A stretch of 53,010 bases of DNA from the NCBI GenBank assembly GCA_011050685.1, contig DRFF01000066.1:1-53010 (forward strand). The letters are read 5' to 3'. Source of the DNA: Aurantimonas coralicida. Lineage in GTDB: Bacteria; Pseudomonadota; Alphaproteobacteria; Rhizobiales; Rhizobiaceae. The position numbers and the translations under genes were made by a program. This document shows positions 9,964 through 17,563 of the stretch, piece by piece. The stretch's first letter is position 1. The number at the start of each line of letters is the position of its first letter. The notes below the pieces were generated by a model. That model was given only the letters and a program-made list of their open reading frames with translations, ran no database searches and was not told the DNA's origin.

Positions 9964-11076
9964 TCAGTCCTCGACCAGGATGGTGCCGGCGACCTCGATG
10001 CCGAAGCCGGTGAGGCCGACATAGGCCCGCTCATGCGTCGCCAGAACCGAAATCGACCGGATATGGAGGTCGCGCAGGATCTGGGCGCCGACGCCGATCT
10101 CGCGCCAGCGCTGCTGGCGTTTCAACGCGCTGCCGTGGCGTTCGCCGTCGGCGTGATCCGCTACAGCGTCGCCGGCTTCGAAATCGTCGACATTCGGCGT
10201 CCGGAGCAGCATCAGGACCCCGCGCCCCTGGCTCTTCAGCTGGTCGACGGCAACCTCCACCCAGGTCTTCGCCTCGCGGGTGCGGCCGAACAGGTCGAGC
10301 ACCGGCTGTTCGCGATGGATGCGGGTCGGCACCTTTTCGCCGTCGCGCACGTCGCCGAAGACGGCGACGACATGCTGCATCTGGTCGAACGGGGTTTCAT
10401 AGATACGCACCTGGGCGGCCATGCCGCCGACGGTCATCGCCTCCTCCTTGACGCAGGTGACGAAGGATTCCCGGCGGATGCGATAGGAGATGAGATCCTC
10501 GATCGAGATGATCTTCAGGCCGTGCTCGCGCGCGAAGGGGATGAGTTCGGGCAGGCGCTTGACGGTGCCGTCGTCATTGACGACCTCGGCGAGCACGCCG
10601 GCTGGCTCCAGCCCGGCAAGCTTGGCGAGATCGGTACCGGCTTCGGTATGGCCGGAGCGGGTCAAGACGCCGCCGTCCCGCGCGATCAGCGGGAAGATGT
10701 GGCCGGGCCTCAGAAAGTCGGTTCCAGCGCAATTGTCGTTGGCCAGCGCGCGGACGGTGTTGGTCCGCTCCTCGGCCGAGATGCCCGTCGTCATGCCGAC
10801 CTTGTAGTCGACCGAAACGGTGAAGGCGGTGCGCATCGGGTCGAGATTGTTGGCGACCATCGGTGGCAGGTTCAGCTTGTCGGCCCGTTCCGCGGTCATC
10901 GGCACGCAGATGATGCCGCTGGTGTGGCGTATCATGAAGGCCATTCGCTCGGGCGTGGCCTTCGACGCCGCCATGATTAAATCGCCTTCGTTCTCCCGAT
11001 CGGTGTCGTCGACGACGACGACCGGTTCGCCCGCCGCGATCGCGGCGATGGCGTCCTCGATGCTGTCCAGTTCCAT
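9964..11076 (-). CDS. ribB: 3,4-dihydroxy-2-butanone-4-phosphate synthase with degenerate GTP cyclohydrolase II domain (RibBX type)
   Basis: A 370-residue fusion. Residues 1 to about 205 form an intact DHBP synthase with DDTDRENEGDL (RENEGD at 27-32) and RSGHTEAGTDLAKLAGL, which makes the four-carbon riboflavin precursor from ribulose 5-phosphate. The C-terminal part aligns with GTP cyclohydrolase II, but the zinc-binding Cys cluster expected after the VHSE-like strand is gone (here RIHREQPVLDLFGRT). The second domain should therefore lack cyclohydrolase activity. This is the RibBX variant described in Proteobacteria. A separate ribA must exist elsewhere. I see no FMN riboswitch upstream, and the start ATG at 11076 is clear. 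Confidence 0.9.
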   Translation of the reverse strand: MELDSIEDAIAAIAAGEPVVVVDDTDRENEGDLIMAASKATPERMAFMIRHTSGIICVPMTAERADKLNLPPMVANNLDPMRTAFTVSVDYKVGMTTGISAEERTNTVRALANDNCAGTDFLRPGHIFPLIARDGGVLTRSGHTEAGTDLAKLAGLEPAGVLAEVVNDDGTVKRLPELIPFAREHGLKIISIEDLISYRIRRESFVTCVKEEAMTVGGMAAQVRIYETPFDQMQHVVAVFGDVRDGEKVPTRIHREQPVLDLFGRTREAKTWVEVAVDQLKSQGRGVLMLLRTPNVDDFEAGDAVADHADGERHGSALKRQQRWREIGVGAQILRDLHIRSISVLATHERAYVGLTGFGIEVAGTILVED

Positions 11077-11148
11077 GCTTGTCCCCGCTAAATCCCTACA
11101 GCGTCCTAAGCCGAAGCGGCGCGCCGTTCAATGGCGACGGACGCAGCG

Positions 11149-11271
11149 TCAGCCGCGGCCGCGATAGGGCGGGACACCCTGATCGGGCAAAAAGACGCCG
11201 TCGGGCGGGGGCATCCCGCCCGACCTGTGGTGGTCGAAGTGGAGGCGGCCGACGAACCTGAAGCAGTAGGG
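11149..11271 (-). pseudogene. Duplicated 3' end of queF (remnant)
   Basis: The reverse strand reads [19 protein letters not shown] followed by a stop at 11149-11151, nearly the same as the QueF C-terminus encoded at 12028-12087 ([19 protein letters not shown], stop). At DNA level I count about 50 of 60 identical positions (11149-11208 against 12028-12087), with the first 36 bases almost perfect. Further upstream the frame stays open back to the higA stop, reading residues that only loosely resemble QueF. It has no start and cannot make QueF. The two copies are direct repeats bracketing higBA, which suggests the module arrived by recombination at the end of queF. Confidence 0.75.
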
Positions 11272-11577
11272 TTACGCTGCTTTTATCGCGCGAGGAATGA
11301 TCGCCGCGATCTCAGCCTTTTTCGCTTCTGATGCGATTTTCAGATCATAGGACTTCTGGAGATTCAGCCAGAAGTCCGGAGTGGTTCCGAAATAGCGACC
11401 AAGGCGCAAGGCGGTATCGGGCGTGACCGGCGTGGTTTCGCGGGAGAGGCGTTCGATTCGTGGGCGAGATAGGTTGATCGCTTTCGCTAAGGCGTAGGGA
11501 GTAAGCCCCAGCGGCAGGAGATATTCCTCGCGAAGGATTTCGCCGGGATGGATCGGACGGGACAGATTGAGTGCCAT
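11272..11577 (-). CDS. higA: HigA-family antitoxin (XRE helix-turn-helix)
   Basis: A 101-residue protein with the standard HigA/VapI opening RPIHPGEILREEYL, a helix-turn-helix over about residues 26-44 (TPYALAKAINLSRPRIERL) and the family segment TPDTALRLGRYFGTTPDFWLNLQ. It neutralises the partner toxin HigB by direct binding and represses the operon. It follows higB in the same direction with a 42-base gap, the usual toxin-first order. The module is enclosed by direct repeats of the queF 3' end, which points to acquisition as a unit. The downstream stop is followed immediately, in the same frame, by the queF-like remnant. Confidence 0.93.
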   Translation of the reverse strand: MALNLSRPIHPGEILREEYLLPLGLTPYALAKAINLSRPRIERLSRETTPVTPDTALRLGRYFGTTPDFWLNLQKSYDLKIASEAKKAEIAAIIPRAIKAA

Positions 11578-11619
11578 CTTGCCCTCCTTGGCATGGCGGC
11601 GATCGGATAAGCTCGATCG

Positions 11620-11904
11620 TCAAGCATGGTAATCGGTGATTTCGACATCCTCTGGACCAGCCGCAGTCCAGCGAAAGCAGATTCGCCACTGATTGTTGAT
11701 ACGAACCGAGTGTTGGCCTTTGCGGTTTCCCTTGAGCGCCTCTAGCCGATTTCCCGGCGGGGAGCGAAGATCGTCCAGAACTGCAGCGTCCTCGACCATT
11801 TGTAGCTTGCGTTCGGTTGCTGGCACCAAGTCGGCGGGAAACCCTTTGGCGACCTTCCCATCGCCTATCGCTTTGGCATGCTTGCCCTTGAATGAAAGGA
11901 TCAT
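11620..11904 (-). CDS. higB: HigB-family toxin (RelE/ParE superfamily ribosome-dependent mRNase)
   Basis: A 94-residue protein with the strongly conserved HigB tail: LRSPPGNRLEALKGNRKGQHSVRINNQWRICFRW, ending in VEITDYHA (contained between residues 45 and 94). The family cleaves mRNA on the ribosome. Relative to the usual core, all conserved segments are present, so the toxin looks intact. It is the first gene of the higBA pair. A small palindrome at 11961-11975 upstream is a candidate operator. Confidence 0.93.
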   Translation of the reverse strand: MILSFKGKHAKAIGDGKVAKGFPADLVPATERKLQMVEDAAVLDDLRSPPGNRLEALKGNRKGQHSVRINNQWRICFRWTAAGPEDVEITDYHA

Positions 11905-11960
11905 GGCCGCTCCGAACGTCTCTCAACGTGACACGAATGCGCGGAGAGGTCAATCATTGG

Positions 11961-11975
11961 TATCACTGCATGATA
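11961..11975 (-). promoter_or_regulatory. Candidate HigA operator palindrome
   Basis: TATCA and TGATA arms flank a five-base spacer (TATCACTGCATGATA), 57 bases upstream of the higB start. HigA proteins repress their own operon by binding short inverted repeats in this place. On the minus strand the left arm, TATCAT, also resembles a -10 hexamer. Short arms make this tentative. Confidence 0.4.
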
Positions 11976-12027
11976 CGCCTTGTCTCGAAAGGCACCTATG
12001 ATCAGTTCAATGGCAAAGCATCCGCCG

Positions 12028-12489
12028 TCAGCCACGGCCGCGATAGGGCGGGACGCCCTGATCCGGCAGGTAGACGCCTTCCGGGGCTGGGCCGGTCTGC
12101 CAGAAGACATCGATCGGGATGCCGCCACGCGGATACCAGTAGCCGCCGATCCTGAGCCAGAGCGGCTTCGTCGCTTCGACGATGCGCCGACCGACGGCGA
12201 CGGTGCAGTCTTCGTGAAAGGCGCCGTGGTTGCGGAAGCTGGTGAGGAACAGCTTCAGCGATTTCGATTCCACCAGCCGTTCATCCGGCGCGTAGTCGAT
12301 CACCAGATGGGCGAAGTCTGGCTGTCCGGTCACCGGGCAGAGCGAGGTGAATTCCGGGCAGGTGAAGCGGACGATGGCCGGTGCGCCCTCGCCGCGCCGA
12401 TAGGGCACGGTTTCGAGAACCGCTTCGTCGGGCGATGCCGCCGGGCGGGCGTCGCGGCCGAGCTGGGAGAGATCGTCAGGCTGGACCAT
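12028..12489 (-). CDS. queF: NADPH-dependent 7-cyano-7-deazaguanine reductase QueF
   Basis: Taking the ATG at 12489 ([11 protein letters not shown]), which has GGAAG eight to twelve bases upstream, gives 153 residues, the usual size of the short unimodular QueF class. The catalytic cysteine is at residue 51 in [13 protein letters not shown] with Asp58 beyond it. The family signature ESKSLK is at 74-79 and the HED segment at 92-94. It reduces preQ0 to preQ1 on the way to queuosine in tRNA, in the cytoplasm. Its last 20 codons are repeated, with stop codon, at 11149-11208 beyond the higBA pair. No preQ1 riboswitch is apparent. Confidence 0.93.
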   Translation of the reverse strand: MVQPDDLSQLGRDARPAASPDEAVLETVPYRRGEGAPAIVRFTCPEFTSLCPVTGQPDFAHLVIDYAPDERLVESKSLKLFLTSFRNHGAFHEDCTVAVGRRIVEATKPLWLRIGGYWYPRGGIPIDVFWQTGPAPEGVYLPDQGVPPYRGRG

Positions 12490-12722
12490 TGTGGCTTCCA
12501 ATCGGAGATGTTTGTGCGGACCGAAGCCATGTAGGTGGATCGGCCAGCGGTTGATAGAGGACGCGGGATGATCGGCGAACCCGCGTATCTGATCGCGATC
12601 GCCGCGCGCGATCGGCAAAAGAAAATTCTGCCTCCGGATCATGTGACCGTCGGGACCTGCCGGCGCGCGCCGAAAGTGGCTATCGTCCAGCCCATCGTAA
12701 CAAACATCGGAGTCTCAGCGGC

Positions 12723-14015
12723 ATGAGCGATTCGATCCTGCGTATTGATTTCAAAGGCCATTCCGGCGACGCCCTGTCGGCGCGGCTCGACCTGCCGCTC
12801 GGCCCGGTGCGGGCCTATGCGTTGTTCGCGCATTGCTTCACCTGTTCCAAGGACCTTCAGGCGGTGCGGACCATCGCCAACTGCCTCGCCGGGCAGGGCA
12901 TCGCCGTGCTGCGCTTCGATTTCACCGGCCTTGGCTCCAGCGAGGGCGAATTCGCCTCGACCAACTTTTCCTCTAACATTGCCGATCTGAAGAGCGCCGC
13001 CGATTACCTGCGAACCAATTTCGCCGCGCCGGCGATCTTGATCGGCCATTCGCTCGGCGGCGCCGCCGTCCTTGCCGTTGCCGGCGACATTCCCGAAGTA
13101 AAGGCGGTGGTCACGATCGCGGCGCCCGCCGAAGCCAGCCACGTCGAAAAACAGTTCGCGGCCCATGTCGACGCCATCGAGGCGGATGGGGCGGTTGCCG
13201 TGAAACTGGCTGGCCGTCCTTTTACCATCCGCCGGCAGTTTCTCGACGACATTCGCGGCACTCGCCTGACGGATCGCATCGCGGCGATGCGCAAGGCGCT
13301 GATGGTGATGCATTCGCCGGTCGACGAGTTCGTCGGCATCGACAATGCCAGCGCGATTTTCACCGCGGCGCGCCACCCCAAGAGCTTCGTGTCGCTGGAC
13401 GGCGCCGATCATCTGTTGACCAAGCGCGCCGACGCCGAGTTCGCGGCCGAGGTCGTCGCCGGCTGGGCGTCCCGTTACATCGGGCCGGAAAAGCCCCAGG
13501 GCGAGACGGCGATCGAGCACGTCGGCGTGCGCGAGACCCTCGGCGGCAAGTTCCAGAACGCGGTGCATGCGGGGCGTCACCGGCTTATGGCCGACGAGCC
13601 GGAAAGCGTCGGCGGCCTCGACAGCGGCCCCTCGCCCTATGATTTCCTGTCGGCAGCGCTCGCGAGTTGCACCTCGATGACGCTGCGCATGTACGCCGAT
13701 CGCAAGAAGCTCGACCTCGGCCGGATCACGGTCGATGTCGCGCATGAGAAGACACACTTCAAGGACTGTGAGGCCTGCACGGAGACGGAGCGCGGGCGCG
13801 ATGGCAAGATCGACCAGTTCACCCGCCGCATCCACATCGAGGGCGGTGTGCCGGAGGAATGGGAAGCCAAGCTCCTCGAAATCGCCGACAAATGCCCGGT
13901 TCACCGCACGCTCAAGGCGTCCTCGAATGTAGTGACGACGCTGGTCGCGTCCGACGCGGCGACGCGCGATGCAGCGGATGCGATCGATCGCCCCGAGGTC
14001 GCTGTCGGAACCTGA
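12723..14015 (+). CDS. Fused alpha/beta hydrolase - OsmC family protein
   Basis: A 430-residue two-domain protein. Residues 1 to about 255 are an alpha/beta hydrolase with the nucleophile elbow GHSLGG (Ser110), an RFDFTGLG oxyanion-side motif near 64-71 and a late ADHLL histidine. From about residue 270 to 405 there is an OsmC/Ohr-like domain with ALASCTSMTLRMYADRK and a second cysteine in the CPVHRTL motif. OsmC-type proteins detoxify organic hydroperoxides through a cysteine pair; the fusion suggests coupled ester or peroxide hydrolysis, but the substrate is unknown. The fusion is a recognised arrangement in Proteobacteria. It is divergent from queF. Confidence 0.88.
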   Translation: MSDSILRIDFKGHSGDALSARLDLPLGPVRAYALFAHCFTCSKDLQAVRTIANCLAGQGIAVLRFDFTGLGSSEGEFASTNFSSNIADLKSAADYLRTNFAAPAILIGHSLGGAAVLAVAGDIPEVKAVVTIAAPAEASHVEKQFAAHVDAIEADGAVAVKLAGRPFTIRRQFLDDIRGTRLTDRIAAMRKALMVMHSPVDEFVGIDNASAIFTAARHPKSFVSLDGADHLLTKRADAEFAAEVVAGWASRYIGPEKPQGETAIEHVGVRETLGGKFQNAVHAGRHRLMADEPESVGGLDSGPSPYDFLSAALASCTSMTLRMYADRKKLDLGRITVDVAHEKTHFKDCEACTETERGRDGKIDQFTRRIHIEGGVPEEWEAKLLEIADKCPVHRTLKASSNVVTTLVASDAATRDAADAIDRPEVAVGT

Positions 14016-14053
14016 CCCGACGGCGGCAGCAGGTATCGGCGGCTTGGTCGGCC

Positions 14054-14470
14054 TCAGCCGCCCGGCGGCAGTCGGTCCCGTACATCGCCGCCGGCCTGCC
14101 GCCAGCGCACCTCGTCCTGATAGAGGGCTTGCCATTCGTTCGCTTCCGCTGCCGTGCGGCGCAGATCGATGCGTGCCTGACGCAGGCGCAGCCGCAGCAT
14201 CATCACCACGACAGAGACGAGGACGATCGCCAGGAAGAATCCGCCGATCAGGACCTCGCGCTTGAGCGGGTCCGCGACCGGCTCCGTAACAAGGATGGCG
14301 GCAACGGCGAGGAACGCCGCGGCGATGAAAACAAACAGGCTTCGCGACAGGAGCAGCGACAGGAGGGCGAGGATCAGACCCATGATCGCGATGGAGGGAT
14401 AGGCCGCGGCGGTCGCCTCAATATCGCGCCACCACGCCTCGGCCAGCGTCAGGATTTTCTCGGACGTCAT
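14054..14470 (-). CDS. Small membrane protein of unknown function
   Basis: A 138-residue protein starting MTSEKILTLAEAWW, with GGGGAGGA eight bases before the ATG at 14470. About three hydrophobic helices span residues 20-95 (IMGLILALLSLLL, FVFIAAAFLAVAAILV, VLIGGFFLAIVLVSVVV). They are followed by a charged, helical C-terminal tail rich in Arg and Glu. I do not recognise the family. It lies downstream of the NAGGN operon in the same direction with a 122-base gap, so read-through or a role in osmotic physiology is possible but unproven. Confidence 0.7.
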   Translation of the reverse strand: MTSEKILTLAEAWWRDIEATAAAYPSIAIMGLILALLSLLLSRSLFVFIAAAFLAVAAILVTEPVADPLKREVLIGGFFLAIVLVSVVVMMLRLRLRQARIDLRRTAAEANEWQALYQDEVRWRQAGGDVRDRLPPGG

Positions 14471-14592
14471 GCCTGTCCTCCCCTGTTGTCGACGGCGCGG
14501 TGCCACACCGGACCCCGGTATTCGATATTATCGCGGCCGGGCGATCTTATGAACCGCCGGAGCTTCGACTGATCGACGGGGACGGCAGGGCG

Positions 14593-15747
14593 TTACTCGG
14601 CGAGGTCGGAATCCTCGGCGAGCTCCTGCTCCGCCTCGACCGCCGGCTGCCGGGTGAATCCTTGAATACCCGCATGCTGGTTGCGATCCCGCTCGATCTC
14701 GACCGGCGAGGTGGCGTAGGCCGTGACGAGTTCGGCGAGCGAGCGCAGCGCATGCATGTGGATGCGTTCATAGCCATGCGAGGCGTCGACGCCGAAGGTG
14801 ATCAGCGCCGTGCGCACGTCGTGCCCTGCCTCGATCGCGGAGGCGGAATCGGAACGATAGAAGCGGAAGATATCCTTCTGGTAGCGGATATCCTCTTCCT
14901 GGCAGAGCCGGACGAGTTTCTTGGTCAGGTGATAGTCGAACGGGCCCGTCTGGTCGGCCATGGCGATGGTGACGCCGAATTCGGCGGAATTCTGGCCTGG
15001 CGCCGACGTGCCGTTGTCGACCGCGATCATTGAGGCGACGTCGGGTGTCAGGATCGAGGCGGCGCCGACGCCGACCTCCTCGGCGATGGTGAACAGCCAG
15101 TGCATGTCGACGGGTGTCACAGCCTCGGTGCGCTCCATCGCCTCGATCGCGGCAAGCATGACGGCGACGCCGGCCTTGTTGTCGAGATGGCGCGAGACGA
15201 TGAAGCCGTTGTCGAGAAACTCCGGCTGCGGGTCGATCGCAACGGTATCGCCGATCTCGATACCGAGCGCCTGCAGCTCGCGCGCGTCACGGCCGAGCGC
15301 GTCGACCCGCAACTCCACGAAATCCCAACCGACCGGCATGGTGTCGATTTCGTCGTTATAGGTATGGCCGGAGGCTTTCAGCGGCAGGATCGTGCCGCGA
15401 TAGGTGCCGGAATCGGTGAACAGCGTCGCGCGCGCGCCCTCGGCGAAACGTGCCGACCAGTGGCCGATCGGCACGAGTTCGAGGCGGCCGTTCTCCTTCA
15501 GGCGTTTGACCTGGGCACCCAGCGTATCGAGATGACTGACGATCGCCCGCGCCGAGGCCCGGCGTGAGCCTTGCCGGAGCGCCGAAATCGCGCCGCGCCG
15601 GGTCAGTTCGACGGTCAGCCCGAGTCGCTCCAGTTCCTTGGCGACATGGCGAACGACGGTATCCGTGTAGCCGGTGGGGCTGGGGATATCCAGAAGCGCC
15701 TTCAGCTGGTCCGTCAGATACTGCGCATCGATGGCAAGCCTTGGCAC
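14593..15747 (-). CDS. M42-family peptidase of the NAGGN osmoprotectant system
   Basis: A 384-residue metallopeptidase-like protein. Metal-ligand motifs are visible: SHLD (His72, Asp74), RHLDNKAG near residue 185, IAEEVG near 217 and a late HGYERIHMHA. This composition and length fit the M42-type peptidase that accompanies N-acetylglutaminylglutamine amide (NAGGN) synthesis genes. It is transcribed directly after ngg: its GTG start at 15747 follows the ngg TAG without a gap, so the two are translationally coupled. A role in turnover or maturation of the dipeptide osmolyte is plausible but not shown. The C-terminal tail, rich in Glu, is variable. Confidence 0.88.
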   Translation of the reverse strand: MPRLAIDAQYLTDQLKALLDIPSPTGYTDTVVRHVAKELERLGLTVELTRRGAISALRQGSRRASARAIVSHLDTLGAQVKRLKENGRLELVPIGHWSARFAEGARATLFTDSGTYRGTILPLKASGHTYNDEIDTMPVGWDFVELRVDALGRDARELQALGIEIGDTVAIDPQPEFLDNGFIVSRHLDNKAGVAVMLAAIEAMERTEAVTPVDMHWLFTIAEEVGVGAASILTPDVASMIAVDNGTSAPGQNSAEFGVTIAMADQTGPFDYHLTKKLVRLCQEEDIRYQKDIFRFYRSDSASAIEAGHDVRTALITFGVDASHGYERIHMHALRSLAELVTAYATSPVEIERDRNQHAGIQGFTRQPAVEAEQELAEDSDLAE

Positions 15748-17556
15748 CTAGTCGTCCTTCCTGGATTTACGTTTGTGAGACCTGGCGGCGCGCACTGAAA
15801 ACGGAATCGACAGGGGAAACAAGAGGTCGATGAAGCGCTCCGCCGTCGGTTGCGGCTCGTGATTGGCCAGCCCCGGCCGTTCGTTCGCCTCGATGAAGAC
15901 GTAGTCCGGCAAGTGCGGCGCCTTGACCATCAGGTCGATCCCCGTCACCGGGATTTCGATCGCCCGGGCAGCGGCGACGGCCGCATCGACGAGAACCGGA
16001 TGCACCTCGCCAGTCACGTCGTGAATCGTGCCCCCGGTGTGAAGATTCGCGGTCTTGCGAACGGTGATCCGCTCGCCCTTCACCGGAATGTCGTCCATGC
16101 CGTGGCCGGCATTCCTGACGCAGCGCTCGGTCTCCGCGTCGAGCGGCACTCGGCTTTCGCCGGCGGTGGCCGCCGCCCTGCGTCGGGACAGATGTTCGAT
16201 CAGTTCGCGGACGCTGGAGCGACCGTCGCCGGTGATCTGCGGCGGCTTGCGCAGGGCGGCGGCGACCAGGCGATAGTCGATGACGATCAGCCTGAGATCA
16301 TGGCCCTCGAAGCAGTATTCCAGCAGCACCCGGTCCGATTGCTCGCGCGCCGCGGCAATCGCGCGCTTGGCGTCCTCGACGGTTTCGATGCCGACGGCGA
16401 TGCCACGTCCCTGTTCGCCCCGCGCCGGCTTGACGACGATCTGGCCATGCTCGGCGATGAACGCGGCAAGGGCCTCGTCGTCGATATCGGCATCGATCTG
16501 ATCGGGGACCGCGACGCCGGCGGCCTCGACCATGCGGCGGGTCACCGACTTCTCGTCGCAGATCGACATCGCTACGGCTGAGGTCAGTTCCGACAGGCTT
16601 TCGCGGCAATGGATCGTGCGGCCGCCCTGAGTCAGACGAAAGAAGCCACCGGCCGCATCGGTCACCTCGGTATGGATGCCCCGCCGCCGCGCCTCGTCGA
16701 CGATGATACGCGCGTAAGGGTTGAGGCTGTCGTAATCGGCGCCCGAGCCGGTAAACAGCTTCTCGTTGATCTCGTTCTTGCGCTTCACGGCGAAATACGG
16801 GACCCGGTAGAAGCCGAGCTTGTCATAGAGCCCGATCGCCAGTTCGTTGTCGTGCATGACCGACAGATCCATGAAGGCGCAGCCACGCGCCTGGAAATGC
16901 TCGGCCAGCCGGCGCACAAGAGCCTCGCCGATGCCCGGATGCGTGGCCTGGGGGTCGACCGCAAGGCACCAGAGCGAGGAACCGTTCTCCGGATCGGCAA
17001 AGGCGCGGCGATTGTGGACGCCGGTGACCGTGCCAAGAATTGCGCCGGTGGTTTCGTCCTCGGCGACGAAATAGGTCAACGCCCGGTTGTCGCGGTTGGA
17101 CCAGAAGAAGGACGGATGCACCTGCACCATGCCGCGGCTCTGGTAGATGCGGTTGACCTCGGTCGCGTCCTGCTCGGAGGACAGGCGGCGGATGAAGTAG
17201 CCGCGCGGCCGGCGTGGATCGCTGCGATAGGTCGAAAGATCGAGGCGGTAGGTGTGCGAGGGGTCGAGGAACAGCTCCTGCGGCGCGTGGCTCAAAAGCA
17301 CATGCGGGTCGCGCGCGTAGAACGCGATATCGCGGCGATCTGGGCCTTCCTCGCGCAGGCTGCGCACGAGTTCCGTCGGGTCCTCGAAGGTCTGGGCGAA
17401 GACCAGCCGCCCCCATCCGCAATCGAGATAGGCGTTTTTCTCGGCCGCGGGCACATTCGGATCGTGCCGGCCGATCGGCGCCTTGATGCCGTCGGTGCGC
17501 ATCCGCTTCAGCCGGTGGTCGATATTGGGCTGGGTCCTGGGCCGGTGATCTGCCAT
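15748..17556 (-). CDS. ngg: N-acetylglutaminylglutamine synthetase (GNAT/ATP-grasp fusion)
   Basis: A 602-residue fusion. The N-terminal half (about residues 110-290) is a GNAT acetyltransferase with LWCLAVDPQATHPGIGEALVRRLAEHF and a YDKLGFYRVPYF end (read in parts). The C-terminal half (about 330-595) is an ATP-grasp ligase with IVVKPARGEQGRGIAVG, LLEYCFEGHDLRLIVID and FIEANERPGL. Ngg joins acetyl groups and glutamine units to make N-acetylglutaminylglutamine, the precursor of the osmolyte NAGGN, as known from Sinorhizobium and Pseudomonas. The start at 17556 follows the asnO stop by seven bases. It is the middle gene of a tight three-gene operon. Confidence 0.94.
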   Translation of the reverse strand: MADHRPRTQPNIDHRLKRMRTDGIKAPIGRHDPNVPAAEKNAYLDCGWGRLVFAQTFEDPTELVRSLREEGPDRRDIAFYARDPHVLLSHAPQELFLDPSHTYRLDLSTYRSDPRRPRGYFIRRLSSEQDATEVNRIYQSRGMVQVHPSFFWSNRDNRALTYFVAEDETTGAILGTVTGVHNRRAFADPENGSSLWCLAVDPQATHPGIGEALVRRLAEHFQARGCAFMDLSVMHDNELAIGLYDKLGFYRVPYFAVKRKNEINEKLFTGSGADYDSLNPYARIIVDEARRRGIHTEVTDAAGGFFRLTQGGRTIHCRESLSELTSAVAMSICDEKSVTRRMVEAAGVAVPDQIDADIDDEALAAFIAEHGQIVVKPARGEQGRGIAVGIETVEDAKRAIAAAREQSDRVLLEYCFEGHDLRLIVIDYRLVAAALRKPPQITGDGRSSVRELIEHLSRRRAAATAGESRVPLDAETERCVRNAGHGMDDIPVKGERITVRKTANLHTGGTIHDVTGEVHPVLVDAAVAAARAIEIPVTGIDLMVKAPHLPDYVFIEANERPGLANHEPQPTAERFIDLLFPLSIPFSVRAARSHKRKSRKDD

Positions 17557-17563
17557 AGCGGCG

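Noticed and set aside
11077-11148. Possible FMN riboswitch upstream of ribB
   Set aside because: The gap is too short and lacks the conserved AGGxxA/GGGGCAGGGTG-type core on the minus strand.
12490-12722. Possible preQ1 riboswitch or queF regulatory RNA in the queF-hydrolase gap
   Set aside because: I see no CTAGG-type preQ1 core; the region contains only GATCGCGATCGC-like palindromes that occur by chance in such DNA.
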